Source: an uncultured Collinsella sp.
Lineage (GTDB): Bacteria > Actinomycetota > Coriobacteriia > Coriobacteriales > Coriobacteriaceae
Direction of reading: 5' to 3'
DNA length: 64,000 nucleotides
Assembly (NCBI GenBank): GCA_958445065.1
Contig: CAUCQW010000002.1
Location: 1-64,000, forward strand
A model generated the notes under the pieces. That model ran no database searches. It worked only from the letters and a program-made list of their open reading frames with translations, and was not told the origin of the DNA. The translations under genes and the position numbers were made by a program. Position 1 is the stretch's first letter. The number at the start of each line of letters is the position of its first letter. This document shows, piece after piece, positions 1 to 8,063 of the stretch.

Positions 1-275
1 TGACCGAGCTCGTGAGCGCGTCTGCCGATGTGGACCCCGACTGCCTTACGGTGAAGAACGCCTCCGTCACCCTCGACTCCGACGAGGACCTCGGGCAGGG
101 GAGCGCCGTGGCAGGCGACCTGGGCACCGAGAACCTCAGGACCGAGAGCAGGACCGTTACGGTATCGGCAGAGATCGTCTACGACTACCCGGCGCCCTAC
201 AACGTGTTTGGGAAGAGGTCCGTACGCAATATCACGCGCTCCTACATCAGCTATTCGGACTGGGAGGTCATCTAG
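1..275 (+). CDS. 3' part of a TadE/TadG-like pilus-associated protein (partial)
   Basis: The reading frame is open from the left edge of the window and stops at 273-275, so only the C-terminal ~90 residues are visible. The visible part is a soluble, acidic, beta-rich extracytoplasmic type of sequence ending in an aromatic-rich tail (SYISYSDWEVI). The stop codon directly abuts the ATG of the next gene, which has a TadE/TadG-like N-terminal membrane anchor, so the two are probably cotranscribed pseudopilin-like components of the Tad pilus cluster that continues downstream. Assignment rests on context only; no diagnostic motif is seen. Confidence 0.5.
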   Translation, partial: TELVSASADVDPDCLTVKNASVTLDSDEDLGQGSAVAGDLGTENLRTESRTVTVSAEIVYDYPAPYNVFGKRSVRNITRSYISYSDWEVI

Positions 276-923
276 ATGAAGTGCCATGTGTGCAGGGGGA
301 GTGGGGCACATGCTCAGCTCACGACCTTCTTCGTCGTGATGCTCATTCCCCTGTCCCTCCTTATTGCCCTTGCCGTCGATCTGGGCGGCGCGCTCGCCTA
401 CAGGACATGGCAGGGCTCGCTTCTCGAGAGCACGCGACAGTCCTGCTTCGGCGAGGCCAATGCCGTCAAATACGCCGACAATCCGGGCGAGGAGGCCCGC
501 TCCGAGGTGCTCGAGATGCTGAGGGCCAACGGCTATACCGGAAAGGCCACGGTCTACTACGTCGAAGCCCCCGAGAGCCTGTGTGGGGCTGCAGACCGCT
601 ACGCAGGCGTCTATGTCGTCCTCGAGGGAACGTGGCCGTCGACCTTCGCGAGGTTCGCCGGCATCGATGAGCTAAAGGTCCGCTCCGATGCCGTCTGGAC
701 GCTCCATCCCTATTCGTCCACGACGGTGTGGCGCCCGGCCGATACAGGAAACGGCTGGTGCGAGTACACAATCGACAAGGACGGCAACGTTTCGGCAAAT
801 ACCGGCGTCTGCTCGCTCGACGATGCGCCCGAAAGCCTCTCCAAGGCCGTGAGGGATATGCTGCCGGCCTCTACGGGAGGCGCCGGCAAGTCCGGTGAAA
901 CGACACCCGACGGCACCGAATAG
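276..923 (+). CDS. TadE/TadG-like membrane-anchored pilus assembly protein
   Basis: A 215-aa protein with a short cytoplasmic head (about residues 1-15), one strong transmembrane segment (about 16-42, FFVVMLIPLSLLIALAVDLGG) and a long external domain containing several cysteines. This layout is typical of the TadE/TadF/TadG minor pseudopilins that help initiate Flp pilus assembly. The start codon touches the stop of the preceding gene, so translation is probably coupled. A perfect 14-bp stem follows 43 bp after the stop, so this is the last gene of its operon. The C-terminus is low-complexity (Gly/Ser/Thr). Which of TadE, TadF or TadG it corresponds to cannot be decided from sequence alone. 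Confidence 0.6.
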   Translation: MKCHVCRGSGAHAQLTTFFVVMLIPLSLLIALAVDLGGALAYRTWQGSLLESTRQSCFGEANAVKYADNPGEEARSEVLEMLRANGYTGKATVYYVEAPESLCGAADRYAGVYVVLEGTWPSTFARFAGIDELKVRSDAVWTLHPYSSTTVWRPADTGNGWCEYTIDKDGNVSANTGVCSLDDAPESLSKAVRDMLPASTGGAGKSGETTPDGTE

Positions 924-948
924 AGCCAGTCGCGAGCCTCGCCCAGAT

Positions 949-968
949 TGTCACCCGATGGCACCAAA
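949..968 (+). promoter_or_regulatory. Repeated motif TGTCACC-N3-TGGCACCAAA, copy 1 (ahead of tad operon)
   Basis: Two TGKCACC half-sites in direct orientation with a 10-bp period. The same motif recurs on the minus strand at 9091-9110 and 30834-30853, each time upstream of a transcription unit. Here it lies about 70-80 bp before the HTH-cpaB-tadABC operon. A degenerate second copy overlaps the end of the previous gene (about 901-922). This is seen directly; a regulatory role is inferred. Confidence 0.5.
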
Positions 969-1006
969 TCGCCCCGCACGATAGCCCGTGCGGGGCGATT
1001 CTTTAT
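967..1006 (+). terminator. Rho-independent terminator
   Basis: Perfect 14-bp inverted repeat (967-980 / 987-1000) with a 6-nt loop, followed by CTTTAT. It lies 43 bp after the TadE/TadG-like gene and before the next coding sequence, separating two transcription units. Confidence 0.8.
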
Positions 1007-1047
1007 GTGTCGGAATAGCACGACAGATCGGAGGACCCTTGGGTCTG

Positions 1048-1269
1048 ATGTACGACCTGATGCGCCAGGGGAGATATGACCTCATGCCGGCGCTTTTGTC
1101 GTCGCGTGAGGCGGCGGACGCGGTCGGCGTCACCCCCAGGACCATCGAGAGGATGTGCGCGGCGGGAAAGCTCGAGGGCGCCCGTTTCGGTAACCGCTGG
1201 CGCGTCAACCGTGACTCGCTGCTCAGGTATTCGGGACTCATCGGTCCCGGGAAGGAAGCTAGACGATGA
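1048..1269 (+). CDS. Small helix-turn-helix (excisionase/MerR-like) DNA-binding protein
   Basis: About 73 aa. The core LSSREAADAVGVTPRTIERM followed by AGKLEGARFGNRWRVNRDSL is the classic HTH_17/excisionase-type winged helix: a 'sets reading, then key R/W for DNA wing' arrangement shared by Xis and small MerR-like regulators. The start is uncertain: TTG at 1039 lies 4 nt after GGAGG (1030-1034), ATG 1048 is in frame, and a longer GTG start at 988 would run through the terminator stem. It overlaps the start of the cpaB-like gene by 4 bp (ATGA), so it is the first gene of the tad operon. It could be the operon's own regulator or, given the adjoining conjugative element, an excisionase-like factor; I favour a regulator. 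Confidence 0.65.
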   Translation: MYDLMRQGRYDLMPALLSSREAADAVGVTPRTIERMCAAGKLEGARFGNRWRVNRDSLLRYSGLIGPGKEARR

Positions 1270-2216
1270 AGAAAAGGTCCCAGGAGGAGATCAAGGCCGA
1301 GATCGCCCAGGTCGAGGCAGAGGAGCGCGCGGCCGTGGAGGCTGGGCGCATGCGTAGCGTCGACAGGCTCCGCGGGCGCAAGCAAGCGCTCGGCCACGAG
1401 CTGGAGCGCGCCATGGCGCAAGAGGCCGCCATGGGTGCGACCAAGTCGAGCCCCATGCCAAACACGGCCCCCAAGAACGCAAAGAGCGGCCAGAGGACGA
1501 CAGCCACGGCAGGGGCCGCGACAGCACGCCGACAGCGCGGGCCGCAGCCCGGAGGTACCCGCAAGGACCGCAGGCTCGCTGCAGTGGCCGGCGTGGCCAT
1601 CGCCGTCTCCGTCGCGACGGTCGGCTTCTCCGGTTGGCGCTGGACCCAGGCACAGGGTGAACTTACGCGCCTCGAGCAGTCGACCGTCAAGGTCGTCACC
1701 GTCACGCGCGACATCGCTCCCGGCGAGGTGATCTCCTCGGCAGACCTCACGGTCGCGAGCGTTCCCAAGGCGTTTGCGCCCAAGGACGCGGCAAAGAAGG
1801 TCTCAGATGTGGCAGGTCGCCAGACCGTGACCCAGCAGACCTCCGGTACCGCGGTCTCGCTCTCGTCCGTCTCCGGCTCCAAGAAGCCGGCCTCGATTAC
1901 CACAGCCGTGACCGAGGGGCACGTCGCCTACACCGTCGCACTCGACAGCTCGACCGGCCTCTCCCCGCTGCTCTCCGTCGGCGATAAGGTGGATGTCCTC
2001 GCGAGCGTGAGCGACGGCCAAGTCGTGACGACCGAACGCGTGGCCGACTCCATCCGCGTCATTGCGCTCGACGGAAACCTGTCGGGCTCCAAGTCTGACG
2101 GCTACTCGAATGTCACCATCGAGGTGACCGAGGACCAGGCCCTCGCACTCTCCAGCGCGAGCGGCATCAGGCTCGTCGCCCTTCCCGAGACGGGGGAGAC
2201 GAACAATGCTGAATAG
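1266..2216 (+). CDS. cpaB: CpaB/RcpC-like Flp pilus assembly protein (SAF domain)
   Basis: A 316-aa protein. Residues 1-60 are a charged, probably coiled-coil cytoplasmic region; about 61-102 are an Ala/Thr/Arg-rich linker; about 104-123 form a transmembrane helix; about 141-205 form a SAF domain (VTRDIAPGEVISSADLTVAS), followed by a CpaB-type C-terminal domain. In the Tad system CpaB/RcpC sits on the outer face of the membrane and contributes to pilus stability. The long N-terminal cytoplasmic extension is unusual for CpaB, which normally begins near the transmembrane helix. The gene overlaps its neighbours on both sides (4 bp with the HTH gene, 11 bp with tadA). Confidence 0.8.
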   Translation: MKKRSQEEIKAEIAQVEAEERAAVEAGRMRSVDRLRGRKQALGHELERAMAQEAAMGATKSSPMPNTAPKNAKSGQRTTATAGAATARRQRGPQPGGTRKDRRLAAVAGVAIAVSVATVGFSGWRWTQAQGELTRLEQSTVKVVTVTRDIAPGEVISSADLTVASVPKAFAPKDAAKKVSDVAGRQTVTQQTSGTAVSLSSVSGSKKPASITTAVTEGHVAYTVALDSSTGLSPLLSVGDKVDVLASVSDGQVVTTERVADSIRVIALDGNLSGSKSDGYSNVTIEVTEDQALALSSASGIRLVALPETGETNNAE

Positions 2217-3507
2217 GGACCTGCTCCGAGTCGAGCGCGACGCCGTGCGCCAGGCGACCGGCGTGCTGACGGCAGCCAACGACGCATCCGAAAGCAATGA
2301 GCAGAGAGACGCGCGCGCACGCGACCTCCTTGCCGAGATCGTAGATTCCAGCCCCGAGGGCTCACGCCTGGACGACGACTCCTTCGACGCGGTTATCCAA
2401 GCAGGAATCAACGACCTGTACTATCTCGGACCCATCGAGGAGCTGCTTCCCGATACCACGATCTCAGAGATTATGGTCAACGCCCCGGATGACGTCTGGG
2501 TCGAGCGCGCGGGCCTGCTGCAGAAGACCCCGGTGACCTTCGAGGACGACGAGCATGTCAAGTTCGTCATCAACCGCATCGCGTCCGCCGACGGCCGCCG
2601 CTGCGACGAGGCGCAACCGCTGTGCGATTGTATCCTCAACCGACCCGGCGCCATCTTCAACGGCTCGCGCGTCGCGGCGACTGCCAAGGGCATCGCCGTC
2701 GACCACAACATCCTCAACATCCGAAAGTTCCGACCGGACGCGGTGGAGCCCGAGGACCTCATGGCGCTCGGCACCTTCGACCAGCGCATGCTCGAGTTCA
2801 TGGAGGCCATCGTCCTGGGCCGCATGAACGTCGTCATCGCCGGCGGCACGGGCTCGGGCAAGACGACGCTGCTCAACGCCTGTTCCTCCTTCATCCCGGA
2901 CAACCAGCGCATCGTCACGATCGAGGACGCGCCGGAGCTGCGTCTCCAAAAGCCCCATGTCGTGCGCAAGACCGCACGCCGCCCCAATATCGAGGGCGAG
3001 GGCGAGATCACCATCCGACAGCTCGTCATCCATGCGCTGCGCGAGCGCCCCGACCGCATCGTCGTCGGCGAGTGCCGCGGCGGCGAGGCTTTTGACATGA
3101 TCCAGGCCATGATGACGGGCCACGAGGGCTCGCTCACGACCGTGCACTCCTCCAACGCGCGCGAGGCAACGACCCGCCTGCGCTCCATGATCCAGCAGAC
3201 CGGAACCGAGATGCGAAGCGAGCAGATCATGGAACTCATCGCCTCGGCCATCGACTTCATCGTCTTCGTGAACCGCTTCGACATCGACGGCTCGCGCAAG
3301 ATCACCGAGATCGCGGAGGTCCAGGGCATGCAGGGCGACGTCATCACTATTGGCACCATCATGCGCTTTGAGCAGACTGGCTTCTCCGAGGACGGCAAGG
3401 TTCTCGGCGAGTTCATGCCCACCGGCGAGCGCATCACCCCGGCGCATCGCGAAAAGCTCTTCGCGCGCGGCGTTTACGTCGACGATGATTTCTGGTTCCG
3501 TCGATGA
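2206..3507 (+). CDS. tadA: TadA/CpaF-family pilus assembly ATPase
   Basis: A 433-aa secretion ATPase of the type II/IV family, which powers assembly of Flp pili at the cytoplasmic face. The Walker A motif GGTGSGKTT is at residues 213-221, and the Asp-box/Walker B region DRIVVGECRGGEAFDM follows near residues 283-298. The His-box region GHEGSLTTVHSSNA is also present. Length and motif order match CpaF/TadA well. The start overlaps the cpaB end by 11 bp, and the stop overlaps the tadB start by 4 bp (ATGA). It is the motor expected to pair with tadB and tadC directly downstream. Confidence 0.93.
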   Translation: MLNRDLLRVERDAVRQATGVLTAANDASESNEQRDARARDLLAEIVDSSPEGSRLDDDSFDAVIQAGINDLYYLGPIEELLPDTTISEIMVNAPDDVWVERAGLLQKTPVTFEDDEHVKFVINRIASADGRRCDEAQPLCDCILNRPGAIFNGSRVAATAKGIAVDHNILNIRKFRPDAVEPEDLMALGTFDQRMLEFMEAIVLGRMNVVIAGGTGSGKTTLLNACSSFIPDNQRIVTIEDAPELRLQKPHVVRKTARRPNIEGEGEITIRQLVIHALRERPDRIVVGECRGGEAFDMIQAMMTGHEGSLTTVHSSNAREATTRLRSMIQQTGTEMRSEQIMELIASAIDFIVFVNRFDIDGSRKITEIAEVQGMQGDVITIGTIMRFEQTGFSEDGKVLGEFMPTGERITPAHREKLFARGVYVDDDFWFRR

Positions 3508-4406
3508 GCGGGCAGATTTCCCCGGCAGCCCTCCTCCCCGCACTGCCGGCGGTATTGATGGGAATCGTTCTGTTCCTGATGGCCAGAAAGCTACGTGTCG
3601 AGCGCGAGCGCGCCGAGACCGGCCCCATCCCGGAGAACCCAACCGAAGATGCCGGCGGGAACCGACTCGTCGGCACACTCCGTCGCGTGTGCCAGGGAGC
3701 TGCTCCCCAGCTATCGGTCTCCGAGGCCGCGCAGCTTTGGGCCGTTATCGCCTTCGCCCCGTCCGTGCTTATCCTCGCCACCGGTTCGGCGGTGGGAGCG
3801 CTGGCCGCACTCCCGCTCGGTATCGCCGCCTTCCCGATTTGGGTGAGGCTGAAGCGCGGGGCAGAGCAGGGGCTTTTCGAGGAGCAACTCGGCGAGGCGA
3901 TGCCCCTGATCGCGTCGAACCTGCGCACGGGCGCCTCGGTCGCGCAATCGGTGGCCCCTGTCGCCGAGCATATGGCAGAGCCGCTGAAATCGGAGTTCGC
4001 CGTCCTCGAGCGCGACCTGCGAAACGGACGACCCATCGCCCAGGCACTCGATGATATGGCCAAGAGGACGGGGAGTTCGAACCTGAAGCTCTACTCCACG
4101 GCCGTCTCCGTATCGCAACAGACCGGCGGCTCGCTTTCCGATATCACCGAGCGCGTGGGCGAGGCCATCAGGGCGAAGGTCAAGGCAAAACGCTCGGCAG
4201 AGGCAAAGACGTCCTCGGCGCGATTCGAGGCCAAGCTCGTCGGCTTCGCGCCGGTCGTCATGCTGCTGCTCATGTCTCTGAGCTCAGAGATTCACCGCGA
4301 TTTCTTCATGACGCCCGCGGGGTGGGCGTGCCTTGCCGTCGGCGCGGTTCTCGATATCGTGGGCTTCTTGGTCCTCAAGCAAATCAGCAACATCAGGTAC
4401 GACTAG
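3504..4406 (+). CDS. tadB: TadB, type II secretion system F-like inner-membrane protein
   Basis: A 300-aa protein with an N-terminal transmembrane helix (about residues 6-24), a second hydrophobic pair near 78-118, a cytoplasmic GspF-type helical domain (LGEAMPLIASNLRTGASVAQSV, about 130-240) and two C-terminal transmembrane helices. This is the TadB arrangement: a polytopic platform that couples the TadA motor to pilin polymerisation. It is translationally coupled to tadA by a 4-bp overlap and followed 10 bp later by tadC. Confidence 0.9.
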   Translation: MSGQISPAALLPALPAVLMGIVLFLMARKLRVERERAETGPIPENPTEDAGGNRLVGTLRRVCQGAAPQLSVSEAAQLWAVIAFAPSVLILATGSAVGALAALPLGIAAFPIWVRLKRGAEQGLFEEQLGEAMPLIASNLRTGASVAQSVAPVAEHMAEPLKSEFAVLERDLRNGRPIAQALDDMAKRTGSSNLKLYSTAVSVSQQTGGSLSDITERVGEAIRAKVKAKRSAEAKTSSARFEAKLVGFAPVVMLLLMSLSSEIHRDFFMTPAGWACLAVGAVLDIVGFLVLKQISNIRYD

Positions 4407-4416
4407 GGGAGCTCAG

Positions 4417-5286
4417 ATGTTCGAAACGATAACGACCGGCTTCATATTCCTTCTCTTCGGAATCGTCGCGGGCCTTGGGGTGGATATCGCCCTCAAGCGG
4501 TTCTTCGAACTCGAGTCGCCTGTTGACGAGGAATCGTCCTCGACTCTTCCCGGCATCGCCGAGAAGGTGTCCGACGTCGTATCGAAGCTCGCGCCGATCT
4601 CGCGCTCGGTCATGGACTCCACGCGGGACTCCCTCGACCGCGCCGGCCTCACCATGCAGCCGGCGACCTTCTGGGCCTTCCGCGTCGCGAGCGCCGCAGG
4701 GTTCATCGCGGCCGGCCTCATCGCCTCGGTCTTCATCGGCGGCCCCAAGGGCCTCGGCGTCTTCGCCGCGATGGTCCTCATGGGGCTCGCGGTGCCGCAG
4801 CTGTGGCTCTTCAACGAGCGCTCGAAATGGCGCGATGAGCTCGACAGGCAGCTCCCCGACGCCCTCGACCTCCTCGCGATCTGCATGTCGGCGGGCTCGT
4901 CCATCGACTTTGCCCTCCATACGGTGGGTAGCAGGATGGACGGCGCCATTGCGCGCGGGTTCGAGCGCGTGGCCAACGAGGCCAGCTTCTCGTCTCGCAC
5001 CGAGGCGCTCCTGCGCTTCGCGGAACGCGCGCGCGTGCCATCCCTCACCATCTTCGCGGCGTCGTTCGCTCAATCCGAGCGTGCGGGCGGCTCGCTGGTC
5101 GACATCATCCGAGACCAGGCCGAGACCGTCCGCGAGCAGCGGCGCCTCAAGGTGGAGTCCGAGATCGAGAAACTGAGCTCCAAGATGCTCTTCCCGATCA
5201 TCCTGTTCATCCTGCCCGTGTTTTTGATTGTCGTCCTGGCGCCCGTGGTGGCGCAGATCGCCCAGACGTTCACCTCCCTCATGTAG
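4417..5286 (+). CDS. tadC: TadC, type II secretion system F-like inner-membrane protein
   Basis: A 289-aa protein starting at ATG 4417 (GGGGAG 8 nt upstream); an in-frame extension to 4333 would overlap tadB and has no ribosome binding site. It has an N-terminal transmembrane helix (about 7-27), a hydrophobic pair near 87-130, a GspF domain containing LDRQLPDALDLLAICMSAG, and a C-terminal transmembrane segment (LFPIILFILPVFLIVVLAPVV). It is the second platform protein of the Tad system and the partner of TadB. Confidence 0.9.
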   Translation: MFETITTGFIFLLFGIVAGLGVDIALKRFFELESPVDEESSSTLPGIAEKVSDVVSKLAPISRSVMDSTRDSLDRAGLTMQPATFWAFRVASAAGFIAAGLIASVFIGGPKGLGVFAAMVLMGLAVPQLWLFNERSKWRDELDRQLPDALDLLAICMSAGSSIDFALHTVGSRMDGAIARGFERVANEASFSSRTEALLRFAERARVPSLTIFAASFAQSERAGGSLVDIIRDQAETVREQRRLKVESEIEKLSSKMLFPIILFILPVFLIVVLAPVVAQIAQTFTSLM

Positions 5287-5296
5287 GAGACGGCCC

Positions 5297-5674
5297 ATGA
5301 GCTTCAAATACGATATCCCCTGCGTGGCCACGACCAGGTACGGTGCCGAAGTCCCGCTGTCCCTGAGGGCCGCCAGGACCTTCAGGGACAAAGCCATCGG
5401 GTATATGGGCGCAAGGTCGATAGAGAAGTCCTGCGGAACGATCTACGCGAGAGGCAGGTCCCTTCACACCCTGTTCATGCGCATCCCTGTCGATGTGTGC
5501 TGGATAGGCCGTTTCGACCCCTCGAATCAATCCTGGCCCGTCGTCTCGCTCGATGCCTCGGTTGCCCCCTGGCGCATCCTCTTCGCACCGCGAGGGGCAG
5601 TCGGGGGCATCGAGGTCGCACCCGGTACGTTCACCGAGTCAGACCGACCTCTCTTGATCAGGAGACTCGATTGA
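5297..5674 (+). CDS. DUF192-family protein (tad-linked)
   Basis: A 125-aa protein starting at ATG 5297, with GGAGACGG just upstream. It carries the DUF192 core: FRDKAIGYMGARSIEKSCG, then HTLFMRIPVDVCWIGRFD, then VAPWRILFAPRGAVGGIEVA. DUF192 proteins are small beta-barrels of unknown biochemical role, often exported elsewhere but here without a signal peptide. It follows tadC by 10 bp and its stop overlaps the next ATG. A second DUF192 gene (62368-62871) sits beside the pilin genes, suggesting a role connected with the pilus rather than a chance neighbour. The sequence is more divergent than the second copy. Confidence 0.8.
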   Translation: MSFKYDIPCVATTRYGAEVPLSLRAARTFRDKAIGYMGARSIEKSCGTIYARGRSLHTLFMRIPVDVCWIGRFDPSNQSWPVVSLDASVAPWRILFAPRGAVGGIEVAPGTFTESDRPLLIRRLD

Positions 5675-7164
5675 TGCGAATTGATGCAGAAAGGCTCATT
5701 CATGGGGCCTGCACGGTGCTCGCCCTTCTCTTATCCATGGCAATCATTGCTATGATCCCTGCTATCAGGTCGGCGGGGACGCTGGATACCGACGGCTGGT
5801 TTCTTCTCGCCTCGGGGCGCGAGGTCGTCGAATCCGGCATCCCGACAACGAACCCCTTCACCGCAGTCGAGGGCCAAGGCATCGTGCTCCAGCAGTGGCT
5901 CCACGACGCGTGGCTCTATCTGTGCTGGAAGGTGGCTGGCTACACCGGTGTCGCCGTCTCCGTGGCGATTCCCGCCGCGCTGGCACTGTGTACCTATACC
6001 GGCGCCGTCTGCCGGCTGGCGCGAGTCCCGCGCTATCCATGGGTGCCGCTGCTGATCGGCGCGCTAGGGTTTTTCCTCATGGCCTCATATCTATCCATCC
6101 GTCCGTCAATCTGGACGGCGGCGCTGCTGTTCGTCACCATATCCATCTGCCTGGAATGGCGACGCGGCGCCGACCCGCGGTGCCTTCTGGCGCTTCCGAT
6201 CGTGTCGCTGCTCTCCGTGAACCTGCAGGCCGCGCTCTGGCCCCTGCCGTCGGCCGCCGCTGCATGCTTCCTGCTCCCCGAAAAGGGCGAGATATCGACA
6301 CAGGCGACCGCCGAGACGCTTCGCGCATGGTGGCGTTCCAGGCTGCCCCTGCTCGCGGCGGTTGTCGGTATGGCCGCGGAATCGCTTGTAAACCCGTATT
6401 GTATCGATGGCTCGCTCTATGTGCTCCGCTCGCTCGGAGCCGCATCCTATGGCAGGGTCATCCTAGAGCTGAATCCGGTTTGGGTAATGCCTGCAGCGAC
6501 CCTGTTCTGGGGCGCCTCAATCCTTGTGGCCTTCGTATCGTGCTGCCTTGCCCGGCGGTTCCCGCCCAGGTGGCTTCTGGCCTTTTGGGCGGCGTCTGCA
6601 ATCGCCGGGACACTTGCCGTCAGGTGCCTTTGGATATCGTGGACGGTTTCATTTCTCGTTGTCGCCGCATCCGTCGGCCAGAGCGACTCAATCGGCCCCC
6701 GGGTGCATCGCCTGCTGATTGCCGGGAGAGCCGTTATGGTCCTCGTCCTAGCGTTCTCCATCGTCAACAGCGGCCTTAACTCGCTTGATTCGGAAACCCG
6801 CGGGGTCGAGACCGGATGGAGGGGCATCGACTCGGATATGGCGCAGATCGTCGAGGCCCTAGGTGACAACCCGGGTCGCATATGGTCCGAGGACGCAACG
6901 GTGATGAACTACCTCGAGTGGGCGAGGGTGCCTGTGACCTACGACATGCGTCCAGAGATCTGGTCTGAGGCGATCTCCGGTACCGGCAGGGCAAACGACT
7001 ACCACGCCTACGTTGACAGTCTGGAAGGGGGCTACGAGGTCCTTAAGGAGGATGGCTGGACGTGGGCGATCGTGCGGGATTCCAATGTGAAACGTTTTGG
7101 AAAGGCCTGCCCCGGCGCTGAAAAGGCGGCAAGCGGCAGAGGGTACGTGCTCTATCGGTTGTGA
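5674..7164 (+). CDS. Polytopic membrane protein, possible GT-C-fold glycosyltransferase
   Basis: A 496-aa protein starting at ATG 5674 (1-bp overlap with the DUF192 stop). It has about ten hydrophobic segments in the first ~390 residues and a soluble C-terminal domain of ~110 residues. The first loop contains DTDGWFLLASGREVVESGIP, then NPFTAVEGQGIVLQQWLHDAWLY. An acidic D-x-D/W pattern followed by 'G.P..NPF......WL...LY' is the layout seen in many GT-C membrane glycosyltransferases that use polyprenyl-phosphate sugars. Position at the end of a tad operon would fit glycosylation of pilin, but that is inference. It may equally be an uncharacterised polytopic membrane protein. Confidence 0.55.
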   Translation: MRIDAERLIHGACTVLALLLSMAIIAMIPAIRSAGTLDTDGWFLLASGREVVESGIPTTNPFTAVEGQGIVLQQWLHDAWLYLCWKVAGYTGVAVSVAIPAALALCTYTGAVCRLARVPRYPWVPLLIGALGFFLMASYLSIRPSIWTAALLFVTISICLEWRRGADPRCLLALPIVSLLSVNLQAALWPLPSAAAACFLLPEKGEISTQATAETLRAWWRSRLPLLAAVVGMAAESLVNPYCIDGSLYVLRSLGAASYGRVILELNPVWVMPAATLFWGASILVAFVSCCLARRFPPRWLLAFWAASAIAGTLAVRCLWISWTVSFLVVAASVGQSDSIGPRVHRLLIAGRAVMVLVLAFSIVNSGLNSLDSETRGVETGWRGIDSDMAQIVEALGDNPGRIWSEDATVMNYLEWARVPVTYDMRPEIWSEAISGTGRANDYHAYVDSLEGGYEVLKEDGWTWAIVRDSNVKRFGKACPGAEKAASGRGYVLYRL

Positions 7165-7193
7165 CATTTAATTTAATTGATGGGTGGTAACTC

Positions 7194-7742
7194 ATGGGTA
7201 TCGTCAACGTCAGCAGGAGGGCCGTTCTGGCCGCCATGGCCTCGCTGGCCCTTACGGGATGCGGCGGCTCAAAGAAAGCAAATGGATCGGACGATTCGAA
7301 GAAGAAGAATAAGGATTCCGAGAAGAGCGAGGACGAGGCGTTTTCCTTTGGAGGGATAGGCGACACGAGCTCATCAGATGCCTCCAGGGGATTGACAGTC
7401 GATGGCGTCTACAAAAAGGTCACCACGGACTCGAGCGGCAAGGAATACCGATTCCTCCTTGTCGGCATGACATTCGAGAACAGCCTCGACCATGACAGCC
7501 GGGCGCCGATTTCATACGTCTCGTGCTACCAGAACGGCGTGAAGCTCTCCCAGTGCACGAAATATAGCGATTCCAACACGATGAAGACACTCGAGCCCGG
7601 CTATTCGATTTCGGTCTGCAAGGCATTCCTCCTAGAGGATGAGGGGCAGCCCGTGAAGGTGAAGATAAAATCATCGAACTCATCGGACTACGTCTGCGAG
7701 GACACCTACCCGATCTCACACCTGAACTATACGACCCTCTAG
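7194..7742 (+). CDS. Predicted lipoprotein (DUF5067-like)
   Basis: A 182-aa protein with an n-region MGIVNVSRR, hydrophobic stretch AVLAAMASLALTG and lipobox LTGC (Cys at residue 23), so it should be lipid-anchored on the outside of the membrane. A Lys/Ser/Asp-rich linker (about 25-60) precedes a beta-sandwich-like domain (about 68-180). The YRFLLVGMTFENSLD...YQNGVKLSQC...LEPGYS pattern resembles the DUF5067/DUF4352 immunoglobulin-like domains common in lipoproteins of Gram-positive bacteria. It ends the plus-strand run and its stop overlaps the end of the convergent gene by 4 bp. Confidence 0.7.
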   Translation: MGIVNVSRRAVLAAMASLALTGCGGSKKANGSDDSKKKNKDSEKSEDEAFSFGGIGDTSSSDASRGLTVDGVYKKVTTDSSGKEYRFLLVGMTFENSLDHDSRAPISYVSCYQNGVKLSQCTKYSDSNTMKTLEPGYSISVCKAFLLEDEGQPVKVKIKSSNSSDYVCEDTYPISHLNYTTL

Positions 7743-7990
7743 GAGTCCTCTCCCGAGCGCACGATAAAGTACTCATCGTCGTCCCTGACGATGAAGCGGT
7801 GGACGGGCCTGCCCTTCCACTCTATCTCAACGCTCCAGATACGGGCAATGTTGCCCGTCTTTCGCCCGGGACAGGGGACAGATGCGCCCGTGGAGCGGAC
7901 CTGGAATCTACGACCGTCGGAAAGCTCGATCCACCTGAACTTCGGCTCCCGACCGGGCCTCTCCACGAGACTGACCGTAACGGGAGTCAT
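7739..7990 (-). CDS. Small hypothetical protein, paralogue of the 9214 gene
   Basis: An 83-aa protein. It aligns over most of its length with the 94-aa product of 9214-9498: both read VT..LV.R......W.....DGR.F..... then W.V....G.....I.....Y.V. The pattern resembles the small actinobacterial DUF6504 fold, but this is a weak resemblance. It is convergent with the lipoprotein gene and starts near ATG 7988-7990 after a gap of 73 bp from the 317-aa gene upstream. Function unknown. Confidence 0.55.
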   Translation of the reverse strand: MTPVTVSLVERPGREPKFRWIELSDGRRFQVRSTGASVPCPGRKTGNIARIWSVEIEWKGRPVHRFIVRDDDEYFIVRSGEDS

Positions 7991-8063
7991 TTTCGCTCCA
8001 AATGATTCTCATGGCCATAGGGAACCGGAAAGCTGCCCGATGGGCGCACCTGCGCACTCATGA

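Noticed and set aside
949..968. Sigma-54 promoter (TGGCAC at -24)
   Set aside because: No TTGC-type -12 element follows at the right distance in any of the three copies, and actinobacteria generally lack sigma-54.
988..1047. Longer GTG start for the small HTH gene
   Set aside because: It would begin inside the stem of a strong terminator; the HTH core and the GGAGG site support a start at 1039 or 1048.
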